A DNA stretch of 36,283 nt from Actinomycetes bacterium (GTDB lineage Bacteria; Actinomycetota; Coriobacteriia; Coriobacteriales; Eggerthellaceae). Made by a program: the position numbers and the translations under genes. The stretch is from NCBI GenBank assembly GCA_023460315.1, contig JAEWQO010000137.1, positions 1 to 36,283 of the forward strand, read 5' to 3'. Under the pieces are notes generated by a model. It was not told where the DNA came from. It made no database searches and saw nothing but the letters and a program-made list of their open reading frames with translations. Below are positions 13,571-22,850 of the stretch, piece by piece (position 1 is the stretch's first letter; the number at the start of each line of letters is the position of its first letter).

Positions 13571-14698
13571 ATGTTGCTGTCAGTGAAGAACCTCTCCACG
13601 GAATTCCCTGTCAAACGGGGTATTGTGCGTGCCGTCGAAGACGTGAGCTTCGAACTCGACGAGGGCGAGATCCTTGCCATCGTGGGCGAATCGGGTTCCG
13701 GAAAATCCGTCACCAGTCTGTCGGTGATGGGCCTTTTGGCCGAGCCGGGCCACGTGTCAGGCGGCACCATAGAATTTGAAGGCAGGGATTTGGTGAACCT
13801 GCCTGAAAAGGAATACCGCGAGCTGCGGGGCAATGACATGGCGATGATTTTTCAGGAACCCATGACGTCGCTCAACCCCGTCTATCGGGTGGGAAGCCAA
13901 ATCGTTGAGGCCATCCGGACGCACAGCAAAGTCTCCAAGAAGGAGGCGCGCGAGCGAGCCATCGACATGTTGCGCAAAGTCGGCATTCCGAGTCCGGAGA
14001 AGCGCATAGACGACTATCCCCATCAGATGTCGGGAGGCATGCGGCAACGCGTCATGATTGCCATGGCTTTGGCGTGCAGCCCCAAGTTGCTCATTGCAGA
14101 CGAACCCACCACCGCCCTCGATGTGACCATCCAGGCCCAGATATTGGATCTGCTGCGTCGACTGCGTGAAGAAACCGGGATGGCCGTCTTGCTGATCACC
14201 CACGATCTGGGAGTCGTATCGGAGACAGCGGACCGCGTCGTGGTAATGTACTGCGGCCAAGTGGTCGAAGAGGCCGAGGTTCGCATGCTGTTTGACCATC
14301 CGATGCATCCCTACACGCTCGGGCTGCTGAAGTCCATCCCCCGTCTTGAGGATGATGACTCGAAGCGGCTGTACATGATCAAAGGCATGGTGCCCAATCC
14401 TCTCGAGATGCCGCCAGGCTGCCATTTTTCTGATCGATGTGACTCCTGCATGGACATATGCCGGAAAGAAGCTCCTCAGCTTGTGGACATTGAGGGCCAC
14501 AAAGTGCGCTGTTTTCTCTACGAAAATGCCAAGGGCGAAGCAAAGAGCGACACGGCCATCGCGAGCGCTGAGGCAGAAGCGCTGGCCGACGCGGAAGCAG
14601 CCCGTGGCGTCGAGACCGCCGAAGCTCTGCTCGCGGGGGAAGTTGCCCGTGAGGCTGAGCTCGAGGAGATCGAAAAGGGCGAGGAGGCAAGCCGATGA
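13571..14698 (+). CDS. dppD: ABC transporter ATPase, DppD type
   Basis: A 375-residue ATPase with Walker A GESGSGKS, Q-loop IFQEPMTSLNP, signature SGGMRQR, Walker B LLIADEPTTALD and H-loop THDLG. The C-terminal domain has the Cys-rich oligopeptide motif (CHFSDRCDSCMDIC, then KVRCF) typical of DppD/OppD. It ends with about 50 extra residues rich in Ala and Glu, longer than the family usually needs. The ATG at 13571 follows AAGAGG. Its end overlaps dppF by four bases (ATGA), so the two ATPases are translationally coupled. It energises import through DppBC. Confidence 0.96.
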   Translation: MLLSVKNLSTEFPVKRGIVRAVEDVSFELDEGEILAIVGESGSGKSVTSLSVMGLLAEPGHVSGGTIEFEGRDLVNLPEKEYRELRGNDMAMIFQEPMTSLNPVYRVGSQIVEAIRTHSKVSKKEARERAIDMLRKVGIPSPEKRIDDYPHQMSGGMRQRVMIAMALACSPKLLIADEPTTALDVTIQAQILDLLRRLREETGMAVLLITHDLGVVSETADRVVVMYCGQVVEEAEVRMLFDHPMHPYTLGLLKSIPRLEDDDSKRLYMIKGMVPNPLEMPPGCHFSDRCDSCMDICRKEAPQLVDIEGHKVRCFLYENAKGEAKSDTAIASAEAEALADAEAARGVETAEALLAGEVAREAELEEIEKGEEASR

Positions 14699-15759
14699 GC
14701 AAGCGCACCGAACAGACCGCGCCGCAGCCCCAGGCGAAAGCTGACGGGCGTTCAGCCAATACCGAGGACGACATCTTGCTTGATGTCAGGCACCTCACAA
14801 AGCGCTTTGCCGGCGAGGCGAACTTCTTCGGAAAGACCACCTCCCATGTGCAGGCCGTGGATGACGTGAGTTTCCATATCCGTCGTGGAGAGGCATTCGG
14901 CCTTGTGGGCGAATCGGGATGCGGCAAGACCACCGTGGGAAAGATGCTCGTCAACCTGCTCCACCCCACTTCGGGCGAGATCATCTTCGATGGGCATGAC
15001 CTCACGGCCATGAAGCCGGCCGAGCGCAAACACTATTGCAAGGACATCCAGCTGATCTTCCAGGATCCCTACGCATCGCTCAATCCCCGCATGCGTGTGG
15101 GAGACATCATCGCCGAGCCCATCCTCACGAACAACATCCTGCCAAAAAACAAGGTCGAGGATCGGGTGAATGAACTTCTGGAGTATGTCGGACTGGCAAA
15201 CTATATGCGCAACCGCTATCCCCACGAGTTCTCAGGCGGACAGCGGCAGCGCGTGGGCATTGCCCGAGCGCTGGCTGTGAACCCGAAGCTCATCGTGTGC
15301 GACGAGCCCGTCTCGGCGCTCGACGTGTCCATCCAGGCGCAAGTGCTGAACCTGCTTGACGATCTCAAGGAACAATTCGGCCTGACGTATCTGTTCATCG
15401 CTCACGGCCTGAACGTCGTCAAGCACGTGTCCGACCGCGTGGGCGTCATGTATCTGGGCAAGATGATGGAGATCGCCCCCAAACAATCGCTCTACGCCGA
15501 TCCCTTGTTGCCCTATACGCAAGCGCTGTTGTCAGCCATCCCGTCGGTCGACCCGACCACAAAGCATAAGCGCATCATCCTGGAGGGAGACGTCCCCTCG
15601 CCCATCGATCCCCCACCAGGCTGCCGCTTTGCAAGCCGCTGCTTCGCGAAGGTTGAGGGCTGTGACGAGATCATGCCGCCTCTCGAGGAGATAAAGCCGA
15701 ATCATTGGTGCGCCTGCCACCGCTACGACGAAGGCGGTCCCGGCAAGGCGATCATATAG
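14695..15759 (+). CDS. dppF: ABC transporter ATPase, DppF type
   Basis: A 354-residue ATPase. Walker A is GESGCGKT, the Q-loop region IFQDPYASLNPRMRVG, the signature SGGQRQR and Walker B LIVCDEPVSALD. The H-loop reads AHGLNVV instead of the usual SHDL but keeps the His. The C-terminal Cys motif (CRFASRCFAKVEGC, then HWCACH) is typical of OppF/DppF. It starts with ATG at 14695 overlapping the dppD stop and ends the operon just before a strong terminator. It forms a heterodimer with DppD. Confidence 0.96.
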   Translation: MSKRTEQTAPQPQAKADGRSANTEDDILLDVRHLTKRFAGEANFFGKTTSHVQAVDDVSFHIRRGEAFGLVGESGCGKTTVGKMLVNLLHPTSGEIIFDGHDLTAMKPAERKHYCKDIQLIFQDPYASLNPRMRVGDIIAEPILTNNILPKNKVEDRVNELLEYVGLANYMRNRYPHEFSGGQRQRVGIARALAVNPKLIVCDEPVSALDVSIQAQVLNLLDDLKEQFGLTYLFIAHGLNVVKHVSDRVGVMYLGKMMEIAPKQSLYADPLLPYTQALLSAIPSVDPTTKHKRIILEGDVPSPIDPPPGCRFASRCFAKVEGCDEIMPPLEEIKPNHWCACHRYDEGGPGKAII

Positions 15760-15764
15760 ACTGT

Positions 15765-15796
15765 AAAAAGAGGACCCCGTGGGGTCCTCTTTTTTT
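15765..15796 (+). terminator. Intrinsic terminator of the dpp operon
   Basis: Stem AGAGGACCCC / GGGGTCCTCT with a GT loop, extended by an A tract before and a T tract after, so it could work in both directions. It begins six bases past the dppF stop. Confidence 0.95.
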
Positions 15797-16094
15797 GGGG
15801 TGTTTGGGGCCGTCAGCTTGCCAGCACCCCGACACCGCGCCTTCGCTCCCTCCCGACAACCCTTCGACGACCCAAAGCCCGCCATGCCTTTGCGGCCATC
15901 CGAACGCAGGCATGCTTCTGACAGCGGCATTTCCCCGGCGCCAGACCGAGCGCCAGAGACCCTTCAGCCAACCCCCCTCACACCATGACAGCAGTTATCT
16001 GCGAAAGCGGTGAAAAGCACGGATCGGAAGACCGCACCTCGAGCGCAGTTGTGCGACAATGAGAGCCGTAAACCGACGAAAGGCGATGCGAGCC
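15797..16094. other. Leader and promoter region of the M16 protease gene
   Basis: No gene is seen in these roughly 300 bases. A GACAAT hexamer at 16055-16060, about 35 bases before the chosen ATG, could be the -10 box. No good -35 is visible. The short plus-strand frames (around 15705-16013) are Pro/Arg/Ser-rich and look like chance. Confidence 0.4.
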
Positions 16095-19046
16095 ATGGAT
16101 TTGACAATCGACCAGAAGCTGCACGGCTTCACCGTGCTCTCGCGCGAAACCCTGCCCGAGATCGACGGATTCGCCTTCGTGCTCTCTCATGACAAGAGTG
16201 GCGCGAAGATGCTCTATCTGAAAAACGACGACGAGAACAAGGCGTTCTCCATCGCATTCAAGACTCCTCCTGCAGACGACACCGGAGTGTTCCATATCCT
16301 AGAGCACTCAGTGCTGTGCGGCTCGGACAAGTTTCCTGTCAAAGAACCCTTTGTGAACCTGCTCAAAAGCTCGATGCAAACCTTCCTGAACGCCATGACC
16401 TTCCTGGACAAGACCATGTATCCCGTGGCAAGCACCAACGACCAGGACCTGCTGAATCTGACCGACGTGTACCTCGACGCGGTGCTACGCCCCATGATCT
16501 ACCGCAAGCGCGCCATCTTCGAACAGGAGGGCTGGCACTACGAAGTGGACGAAGCAGTTCCCTCCGACGAGGAGACAAAGACGGAAGAGGCCAAGGATGG
16601 CCAGGTGTCTCTCACGCTTAACGGCGTCGTCTACAACGAGATGAAGGGAGCGCTGTCCGATCCCAACTCCGTGCTTTACGATGAGCTCCAAGCTGCGCTC
16701 TTCCCCGATACGGCCTATCGTTTCGAGTCCGGCGGCACGCCCCGCGCCATTCCCGACCTCACGTATGAGCGCTTTCTCGAAGAACACGCGCGGCACTATC
16801 GCCTCGACAACAGCTATCTCACGCTGTACGGCAACCTGGATCTCGAAGGCATGCTCGCGTTTCTGGACGAGAACTACCTCGAGCCCCTCGCCGGCTCGTC
16901 CCGCTCGGAAGAAGGGCCTCACGAGCTCACGCTGCAGCCGCCCGTCGAGAATCTCGGCAAGGTGCGGACGATGGCGACGGCGCCGGAAAACGCCTGCATC
17001 GGGCTCGGCTATGTCGTCGGCGAAGTTCATGACCGCACGCGCATGGTGGCAGCCGACATCCTCATCGACGCCCTCATGGGCTCCAACGAGGCTCCGCTCA
17101 AACGCGCCCTGCTAGACGAAGGCCTTGCCGACGACGCGCAGGCGTTCTTTGCCGATTCCCTGCTGCAGCCCTTCGTCGTCCTTCAGCTCAAGGGACTGGC
17201 CCCCCAAGCTGCCGAGCGCTTCCGCCCGACGGTCGAGCGCGCCCTTGTCCGCATTCTCGACGAGGGCCTCGACCCAACCCTTGTTGAGGCGTCGCTGTCG
17301 CGCGCGGAATTCGTCATGCGCGAACGCGACTTCGGCATGGCCGACGGCGTCGCCTTGTCCATGGCCAGCCTTTCAGGCTGGCTCTACAGCGACGATCTGG
17401 CCACTTCCTACCTTCGTTACGAAGATGACTTCGCCTTTCTCAGAACGGCTTTGCCTGACGGCTACTTCGAGGAGCTCGCCCGCAGCGTGTTCCTGGAAAA
17501 CGGCCACCGTGCAGAAGTGGAGATACGCCCCGTCGATGCCGACGAGGAAGCTCATGAGAGGGAGCGTCTGGCCGCGGCTTTGGCGACGATGGGGCCTGAC
17601 GACCTCGAAAGAATCACCCAAGAAGAAGCCGAGCTGCGTCGGCTCCAAACCGAGCCCGACTCGCCCGAGGCATTGGCCACGCTGCCCGTTCTGGGACTCG
17701 CCGACATCGAAGACCCGTCCGAGGAGCCTGCCTATGGCATCGCGGAGCACACCCCCGTGCCGTGCCTGCGCCACCACATCCCCACGCGCGGCATTGCCTA
17801 TGCCTACCGCTATTTCGACCTCTCTCGCCTCACCTACGACGATCTCCCCTACGTGACCGTCCTTGCCCTCGTCTTGGGCAAACTGGACACGGCAACGCAT
17901 ACCGCTTCCGATCTGGACACCCTCATCAACGGGCGCCTCGGCAACCTCTCGTTCTTCTCGGAAATCTACGAGGACGAATCTGACCAGGAGAGCCTGACTC
18001 CCAAATTCGTCGTGGGGGCAAGCGCCTTGTCTGAAAACGTCGATGCGCTGTCGGACTTGCCTCTTGAGATCATGCTGTCGTCCGACTTCACCAACACCGA
18101 CAAGATTCGGGACGTGCTGCAGCAACGTCGCATCGGCATGGAGCAAGGCTTCTCGTCTTCAGGCCACGCGGCCGCCATGGCACGCGTCGCCTCATATTGC
18201 TCGCCGGCCGGCGTGATGCGCGCTCGCCTCGGCGGCATCGACTTCTACCGCTTCACGAAGGACCTTCTGGAGAACTTCGACGAACGGGCGGGAATGCTGA
18301 GCGCACGTCTCGCCCACGTGGCCCACAACCTGTTCTCCGACAGCGGACTCACGGTAAGCTTCACCGGTTCAGACGATGACTTCAACCGCTTCCTTGCCAA
18401 GGGCGGAGGATCGGTTGGAAGCGAATCGTTAGGCGAGGCACGACTTGTTGTTCCCGCGCCGATCATACGCAACGAAGCGTTTATCGTGCCAACTGACATA
18501 TGCTACGCCGCACAGGGCTTCGACCGCCGGGTGCTGCAGGCGCCCTACAACGGATCATGGCAAGTTGCCGCCCATGCACTTTCCTACGATTACCTTTGGA
18601 ACGAGGTGCGCGTGAAGGGAGGTGCCTACGGTGCAGGATTCCAAGCCGCTCGCACGGGAGCACTGCGTTTCTATTCGTACCGTGACCCCCATGTTGACGA
18701 AACGCTTTCCCGCTTCGCAGGAGCACCGGCGTGGCTCGCATCATTCTCCCCCGACCAGACCGAGGCAGAAGGCTATATCGTGAGCACCGTGGCAGGGTTT
18801 GACACACCCCTCAAGCCCCGTGCGCTCGCCCGCCGACAGGACGGCGACTTCTTCAGCGGGCGCACGCGCGAATCCCGTCGGACAACGCGCGCGCAGATGA
18901 TGTCCACGGACGTCGATGCCTTGCAGGCGTTGGCCCCCGCCATTGCAGAAGCCCTTTCGCACGAAGCCATCTGCCTCTTCGGAAACAGGGACCTCCTCGA
19001 GAACGCAAGCGCCGATCTCCAGGTGATCGATTTGCTGAACGGGTAG
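16095..19046 (+). CDS. M16C-family zinc metalloprotease (presequence-protease-like)
   Basis: About 983 residues, the length of the fused two-half M16C peptidases (PreP/Cym1, insulinase-like). The inverted zinc motif HxxEH is HILEH at about residues 67-71, within GVFHILEHSVLCGSDKFPV, a hallmark of the PreP branch, and KSSMQTFLNAMTFLDKTMYP follows. The C-terminal half has the catalytically important Arg/Tyr-type segment (VRVKGGAYGAGF). No signal peptide is seen, so it is probably cytosolic and degrades short peptides. The ATG at 16095 is chosen (AAAGG about eleven bases upstream); ATGs at 16086 and 16059 are in frame. It stands alone, though a peptide importer lies just upstream. Confidence 0.94.
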   Translation: MDLTIDQKLHGFTVLSRETLPEIDGFAFVLSHDKSGAKMLYLKNDDENKAFSIAFKTPPADDTGVFHILEHSVLCGSDKFPVKEPFVNLLKSSMQTFLNAMTFLDKTMYPVASTNDQDLLNLTDVYLDAVLRPMIYRKRAIFEQEGWHYEVDEAVPSDEETKTEEAKDGQVSLTLNGVVYNEMKGALSDPNSVLYDELQAALFPDTAYRFESGGTPRAIPDLTYERFLEEHARHYRLDNSYLTLYGNLDLEGMLAFLDENYLEPLAGSSRSEEGPHELTLQPPVENLGKVRTMATAPENACIGLGYVVGEVHDRTRMVAADILIDALMGSNEAPLKRALLDEGLADDAQAFFADSLLQPFVVLQLKGLAPQAAERFRPTVERALVRILDEGLDPTLVEASLSRAEFVMRERDFGMADGVALSMASLSGWLYSDDLATSYLRYEDDFAFLRTALPDGYFEELARSVFLENGHRAEVEIRPVDADEEAHERERLAAALATMGPDDLERITQEEAELRRLQTEPDSPEALATLPVLGLADIEDPSEEPAYGIAEHTPVPCLRHHIPTRGIAYAYRYFDLSRLTYDDLPYVTVLALVLGKLDTATHTASDLDTLINGRLGNLSFFSEIYEDESDQESLTPKFVVGASALSENVDALSDLPLEIMLSSDFTNTDKIRDVLQQRRIGMEQGFSSSGHAAAMARVASYCSPAGVMRARLGGIDFYRFTKDLLENFDERAGMLSARLAHVAHNLFSDSGLTVSFTGSDDDFNRFLAKGGGSVGSESLGEARLVVPAPIIRNEAFIVPTDICYAAQGFDRRVLQAPYNGSWQVAAHALSYDYLWNEVRVKGGAYGAGFQAARTGALRFYSYRDPHVDETLSRFAGAPAWLASFSPDQTEAEGYIVSTVAGFDTPLKPRALARRQDGDFFSGRTRESRRTTRAQMMSTDVDALQALAPAIAEALSHEAICLFGNRDLLENASADLQVIDLLNG

Positions 19047-19120
19047 AAAAGGAAGGGCGGCACGAATGTCACACGGGCTGAAGTCGTGATATTTTTGCCG
19101 TCCACCTTGAGGTTTCGCGC

Positions 19121-19126
19121 TAGAAT
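19121..19126 (+). promoter_or_regulatory. Possible -10 box of the sufC/sufB pair
   Basis: TAGAAT about 118 bases upstream of the ATPase start. No -35 hexamer at the right distance is convincing, so this is a weak call. Confidence 0.35.
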
Positions 19127-19244
19127 AACAAGAGGAAACAGTGCAGGGAACAAACGGCCACAGACCCGAGGCTCCTTGCTCTCAAGGGATGTCCGACGTA
19201 GACGCTTCGTCGGACAGGCGAGAAGAGACGGAGACAACGCAGCC

Positions 19245-20021
19245 ATGCTGGAATTGAAAAACCTCGTGTTCGAGGTGCCGCGCGATGGCGGCCTTGACGG
19301 AGAACGGCGCATCATCGACAACCTGTCACTCACCATTTCCGACGGCCGCTTCATGGCAGTCACCGGTCCCAACGGCGGCGGCAAGTCGACGCTGGCAAAG
19401 CTCATCATGGGCATCGAGACGCCGACAAGCGGCAGCATCGTGCTCGACGGCGAAGACATCACCGCGCTCTCCATCGCCGAGCGTGCGCAGAGAGGCATCG
19501 GCTATGGCTTTCAGCAGCCCGCGCGTTTCAAGGGCATGACGGTTAAAAAGCTCCTTGACCTCGCTGCCGGCAAGAAGCTGCCCATGCTCGCCTGCAACGA
19601 ATATCTGGCCAAAGTCGGCCTCTGCTCGGCAAACTATCTCACGCGAGAGGTTGATAAAAATCTTTCGGGCGGAGAAATGAAACGCATCGAGATCGCCACC
19701 ATTTTGGCGCGCGACCCCAAACTCGCCATCTACGACGAGCCGGAAGCCGGCATTGACCTCTGGAGCTTCGACCGGCTCACCGAAACGTTCCGCGACATCC
19801 ATGAGACGAGAGACGACCGTTCAATCGTGATCATCTCGCACCAAGAACGAATCATCCAGTTGGCTGACGAGGTCGTGCTCCTGCGCGACGGAAGAATCGT
19901 CGAAGCCGGAACGCCCGGAGAACTCATGCCGAAGCTCGGCTTCGTGGCAAAGGGCATTCCCGGCTGTCAGCTGTCCGAGCCGACCGAGCTGCATCTCACC
20001 GAAATTCCAACCACCTGTTGA
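19245..20021 (+). CDS. sufC: SufC-like Fe-S assembly ATPase
   Basis: A 258-residue stand-alone ABC ATPase. Walker A is GPNGGGKST (41-49), the signature LSGGEMKRIEIA, Walker B LAIYDEPEAGIDLWS and the H-loop IISHQE. The methionine in SGGEMKR and the context before it (GIGYGFQQPARFKGM) match the SufC type, not transporters. The ATG at 19245 has GGAG eleven bases upstream; an upstream ATG at 19086 would add 53 Arg-rich residues and is rejected. It is followed after 116 bases by a SufB-like gene, forming the two-gene minimal system (called SMS in recent literature) found in archaea and anaerobic bacteria. Confidence 0.93.
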   Translation: MLELKNLVFEVPRDGGLDGERRIIDNLSLTISDGRFMAVTGPNGGGKSTLAKLIMGIETPTSGSIVLDGEDITALSIAERAQRGIGYGFQQPARFKGMTVKKLLDLAAGKKLPMLACNEYLAKVGLCSANYLTREVDKNLSGGEMKRIEIATILARDPKLAIYDEPEAGIDLWSFDRLTETFRDIHETRDDRSIVIISHQERIIQLADEVVLLRDGRIVEAGTPGELMPKLGFVAKGIPGCQLSEPTELHLTEIPTTC

Positions 20022-20137
20022 CACGGCTCCGTTTTGCAGATGTCTCGGGCCCCACGCGTTTCCCGTATCTTATCGCACGTGGAACCATGCAGGACGGTCC
20101 GAGAACCCTATCGCACGCTACCGAAGGAGACTTCCCC

Positions 20138-21067
20138 ATGCCCGTTGACCTCACGCCCATTGACCAGGACCTACTCGCACAAATTGCCAATATCCACGGC
20201 ATGCCGAAAGGCGCGTTCAACATCCGCAAGGACGGGCGTCTTGTCGAGCGTCATTCTTCGGCAAATATTGAGATTGAAACTAAAAGCGACAATCCCGGCA
20301 TTGACATCCGCATCGCGCCTGGCACAAAAGGAGAGACGGTGTTCATCCCCGTCATCGTCACGCAGGCAGGCCTGAAAGACGTCGTTTACAACACGTTCTA
20401 TATCGGCGATGAGTGCGATGTCACCATCATCGCCGGCTGCGGCATCCACAACGAAAGCCATGAAGCCTCCGAGCACGACGGCATCCACACGTTTTACTGC
20501 GGCAAGAAAAGCCACGTCAAGTATGTCGAAAAACACTATGGAGAAGGATCCGGCTCTGGCGATCGCATTTTGAATCCCGTGACCAAGGTATATCTGGAAG
20601 AAGGATCCCTCTGCGAAATGGAAATGGTCCAACTGCGAGGAGTGACATCCACGGTGCGAGACACGGATGCGGAACTCGGCCGTTCCGCAAGGCTCATACT
20701 GACCGAAAAACTCCTGACGCACGGCAACCAGAAGGCAACCTCAAACATGAAGATCGAATTGCAGGGCGACGATTCCAGCGTGCAGGTCATTTCACGCAGC
20801 GTTGCCCAGGACAACTCGGAACAGGTGTTCAATCCTCTCGTCATCGGAAAAGCTGCCTGCCGAGGCCATGTTCAGTGCGATGCCATCATCATGGGAAGCT
20901 CAAAGGTGACTGCCATCCCCGGCATCGAGGCAGCAAACGAGAACGCCCTGCTTGTGCATGAAGCTGCCATTGGCAAGATAGCGGGAGACCAGATAACGAA
21001 GCTCATGACCCTCGGCCTGAACGAGGAAGAGGCTGAACAGGAAATCCTTGAGGACTTCCTGAACTGA
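20138..21067 (+). CDS. sufB: SufB/SufD-like Fe-S scaffold protein
   Basis: A 309-residue scaffold made largely of the beta-helix core, shorter than E. coli SufB (about 495) or SufD (about 420). Family features are ETVFIPVIVTQAG, HVKYVEKHYGEG and the C-terminal VTAIPGIEAANENALLVHEAAIGKI. Candidate cluster ligands are Cys241, Cys247 and His274/Glu275, which sit where SufB and SufD carry their essential Cys, His and Glu residues. One chain seems to combine both roles, as in SmsB. The ATG at 20138 has AAGGAG eight bases upstream. No cysteine desulfurase (SufS) or SufU lies next to the pair. Confidence 0.92.
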   Translation: MPVDLTPIDQDLLAQIANIHGMPKGAFNIRKDGRLVERHSSANIEIETKSDNPGIDIRIAPGTKGETVFIPVIVTQAGLKDVVYNTFYIGDECDVTIIAGCGIHNESHEASEHDGIHTFYCGKKSHVKYVEKHYGEGSGSGDRILNPVTKVYLEEGSLCEMEMVQLRGVTSTVRDTDAELGRSARLILTEKLLTHGNQKATSNMKIELQGDDSSVQVISRSVAQDNSEQVFNPLVIGKAACRGHVQCDAIIMGSSKVTAIPGIEAANENALLVHEAAIGKIAGDQITKLMTLGLNEEEAEQEILEDFLN

Positions 21068-21081
21068 ACCAAAGCGAAAGC

Positions 21082-22008
21082 TCAGCTCAGAGCCAAGGTT
21101 GTGTCTTCGTCCGTCGATGCGTCCGTCGAGCCGTCGTCCGTCGTTCCGGTCGATCCGGAAGACGAACTGGAGGACTTGGCAGCCGCAGTCAGCGAAACGT
21201 TCGAAAGGTCAAGAGCTGTTCCCAGCCATTTCATCTCAATAACCGAGATGGTTCCGTTGTCGACCAGAGAGGAAACAGCCTCGGAAATCGCCTGCTTGAG
21301 ATCAGTGTTCGAATCGAGCACACCCACACAATAGCCGCTTGGCTGTTGCAGCAAAGCAATGATGGAAGCCTCGTTCCCCGCATTCTTTGCAGCATAGGTT
21401 CCAATGACGGCATCAGCCGCCACATACTCAACTTCACCGGATTCAAGCGAGGAGAAAGCACTCTTCAAATCGGTGGTGGAAGTGAGGGAGGAATCGCCGA
21501 ATTCGTTCGTCACCGCCCACGAGCTTGTCGAGGAAACCTGCGCAGCTATCTTGGGAGAGGATGATTCTGTGGGAACGGCGGCATCGGACGAGGATGCAAA
21601 AAGCGCGACGCTCGTCTCCAGATAAGGATCGGACTTCCAAAACGTCGTGTCGGAATCAGATTTCTTGACGCCCACGACGACATCAACCTTGTTGCTTTCG
21701 AGCGCACTCTCCGGATCCGATCCCACGTCGACCAAGTCGAGCTCGAGACCCAAACTGTCCGCCAATGCCGCGGCAACGTCCACATCGATTCCAATCGTCT
21801 TGCTGGATCCCTGTGGCTGAGCAGAGAACGGTGCGTTGTCCATGTCAAGGCCAACGCGCAACGTGCCCTCCTTGTTGATGGTGGGAGAGGAGAGCACCGG
21901 ACTCTTCTCGGGCGGGGTATAGCTCTCTTGAAGCGAGCACCCTGTGAGCCCGACCATCGTTAATGCGGCCGCAACACAGCAGGACACCAGCGTTTTCAGA
22001 CGCTTCAT
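21082..22008 (-). CDS. Amino-acid-type ABC binding lipoprotein (SBP_bac_3)
   Basis: A 308-residue family 3 extracytoplasmic binding protein. The signal peptide MKRLKTLVSCCVAAALTMVG ends in the lipobox LTGC. The domain begins INKEGTLRVGLDMDNAPFSA and includes TIGIDVDVAAALADSLGLEL and KVDVVVGVKKSDSD, the usual SBP_bac_3 blocks. The tail is rich in Ser, Thr, Gly and Asp (SSSSSSGSTGTTDDGS). The ATG at 22008 is chosen because the signal peptide starts there; one at 22038 is also possible. No permease or ATPase lies beside it, so it is an orphan. It converges with sufB, the two stops being 14 bases apart with no terminator between. Confidence 0.9.
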   Translation of the reverse strand: MKRLKTLVSCCVAAALTMVGLTGCSLQESYTPPEKSPVLSSPTINKEGTLRVGLDMDNAPFSAQPQGSSKTIGIDVDVAAALADSLGLELDLVDVGSDPESALESNKVDVVVGVKKSDSDTTFWKSDPYLETSVALFASSSDAAVPTESSSPKIAAQVSSTSSWAVTNEFGDSSLTSTTDLKSAFSSLESGEVEYVAADAVIGTYAAKNAGNEASIIALLQQPSGYCVGVLDSNTDLKQAISEAVSSLVDNGTISVIEMKWLGTALDLSNVSLTAAAKSSSSSSGSTGTTDDGSTDASTDEDTTLALS

Positions 22009-22683
22009 AGTCGGTGTGCCTCCATCTACCGGATTCATCTCGTTGCGCTTCCCTCGACTGACCTAGTTTTTGCCCCCACACTCGCGCACCGGGGCTGAGC
22101 TCACACCTTCACCCTCTCGCCCGCCGCGGCATCGTGCCGCGAAAAAAAGTATCGGACGGTGCGACTTACCTCTAGGATGCGCCATGATCGCCGCCAGTCG
22201 CCTGCCGGCTTACGTGGATCCCTTTGACCGCATCTGTCATGGACTAGGGAATAAACCCGCAACTACAGACTCGAAAGAAGCGCACTTAAGTGTACCAGAT
22301 CGAAGAATCACCCGGAAGAACGTGCGCAGAATCGGCAATAATCCTGCAGCTGCCCACACTATTCGCCAGCACCTCGTTCCGCCCGCATCAAGCCCACGAG
22401 CAAAGGCGGGGCGCGGATGACCGACGAAAGAACTTGAGACGGCACGGCAGGCGTCCGATTTGCCCGGCGGCGCTCAGACGCCTGCATCCCACAATGCCCG
22501 CACTGCAGAGGGAAGCCCCCCTACATGCCCCTGCGGCGTGGACGTCTGCATCCCGCAACGACAGGCCGCGGCCGAAATGAGGGCCAAGGCTTTCCCCTTC
22601 CCCTGACTGAACCTGAACAGGGGGATGCGTGGGCAGGAATGGGGCGATGCCTGCGCCGTGCCACCGGGGAGATGGCTGAGCAC

Positions 22684-22733
22684 CACGGCGAAGAGGCCCG
22701 CCCCGATGAATCCGGGCGGGCCTCTTCGCCGTG
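22684..22733. repeat. Perfect 20-bp inverted repeat
   Basis: Arms 22684-22703 (beginning CACGGCGAAG) and 22714-22733 (ending CTTCGCCGTG) pair over all 20 bases around a ten-base loop. There is no T tract on either side, so it is not a typical intrinsic terminator. No matching copy was noticed elsewhere in the window. Confidence 0.9.
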
Positions 22734-22850
22734 TCTGAACCAGGACTTCGGCAGGCGCATGCCGAACGCCTGGCGAGATCCGCTGGATTCGCGCGCAATA
22801 AAAGAAGACCTATGCTGGACCTGCGTGATGGAACCGCTAGCCTGGCAACC

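Noticed and set aside
22120..22147. Hairpin CGCGGCA/TGCCGCG next to seven As as a terminator
   Set aside because: On the plus strand the run after the stem is A, and on the minus strand the T run precedes the stem, so it has the wrong polarity for either strand.
22670..22690. GGGGAGATGGCTGAGC as the 5' part of a tRNA-Ser
   Set aside because: No anticodon arm, T arm or matching acceptor strand follows.
22440..22740. RNase P, tmRNA or SRP RNA in the 22-kb gap
   Set aside because: None of the conserved core sequences of these RNAs could be found on either strand.
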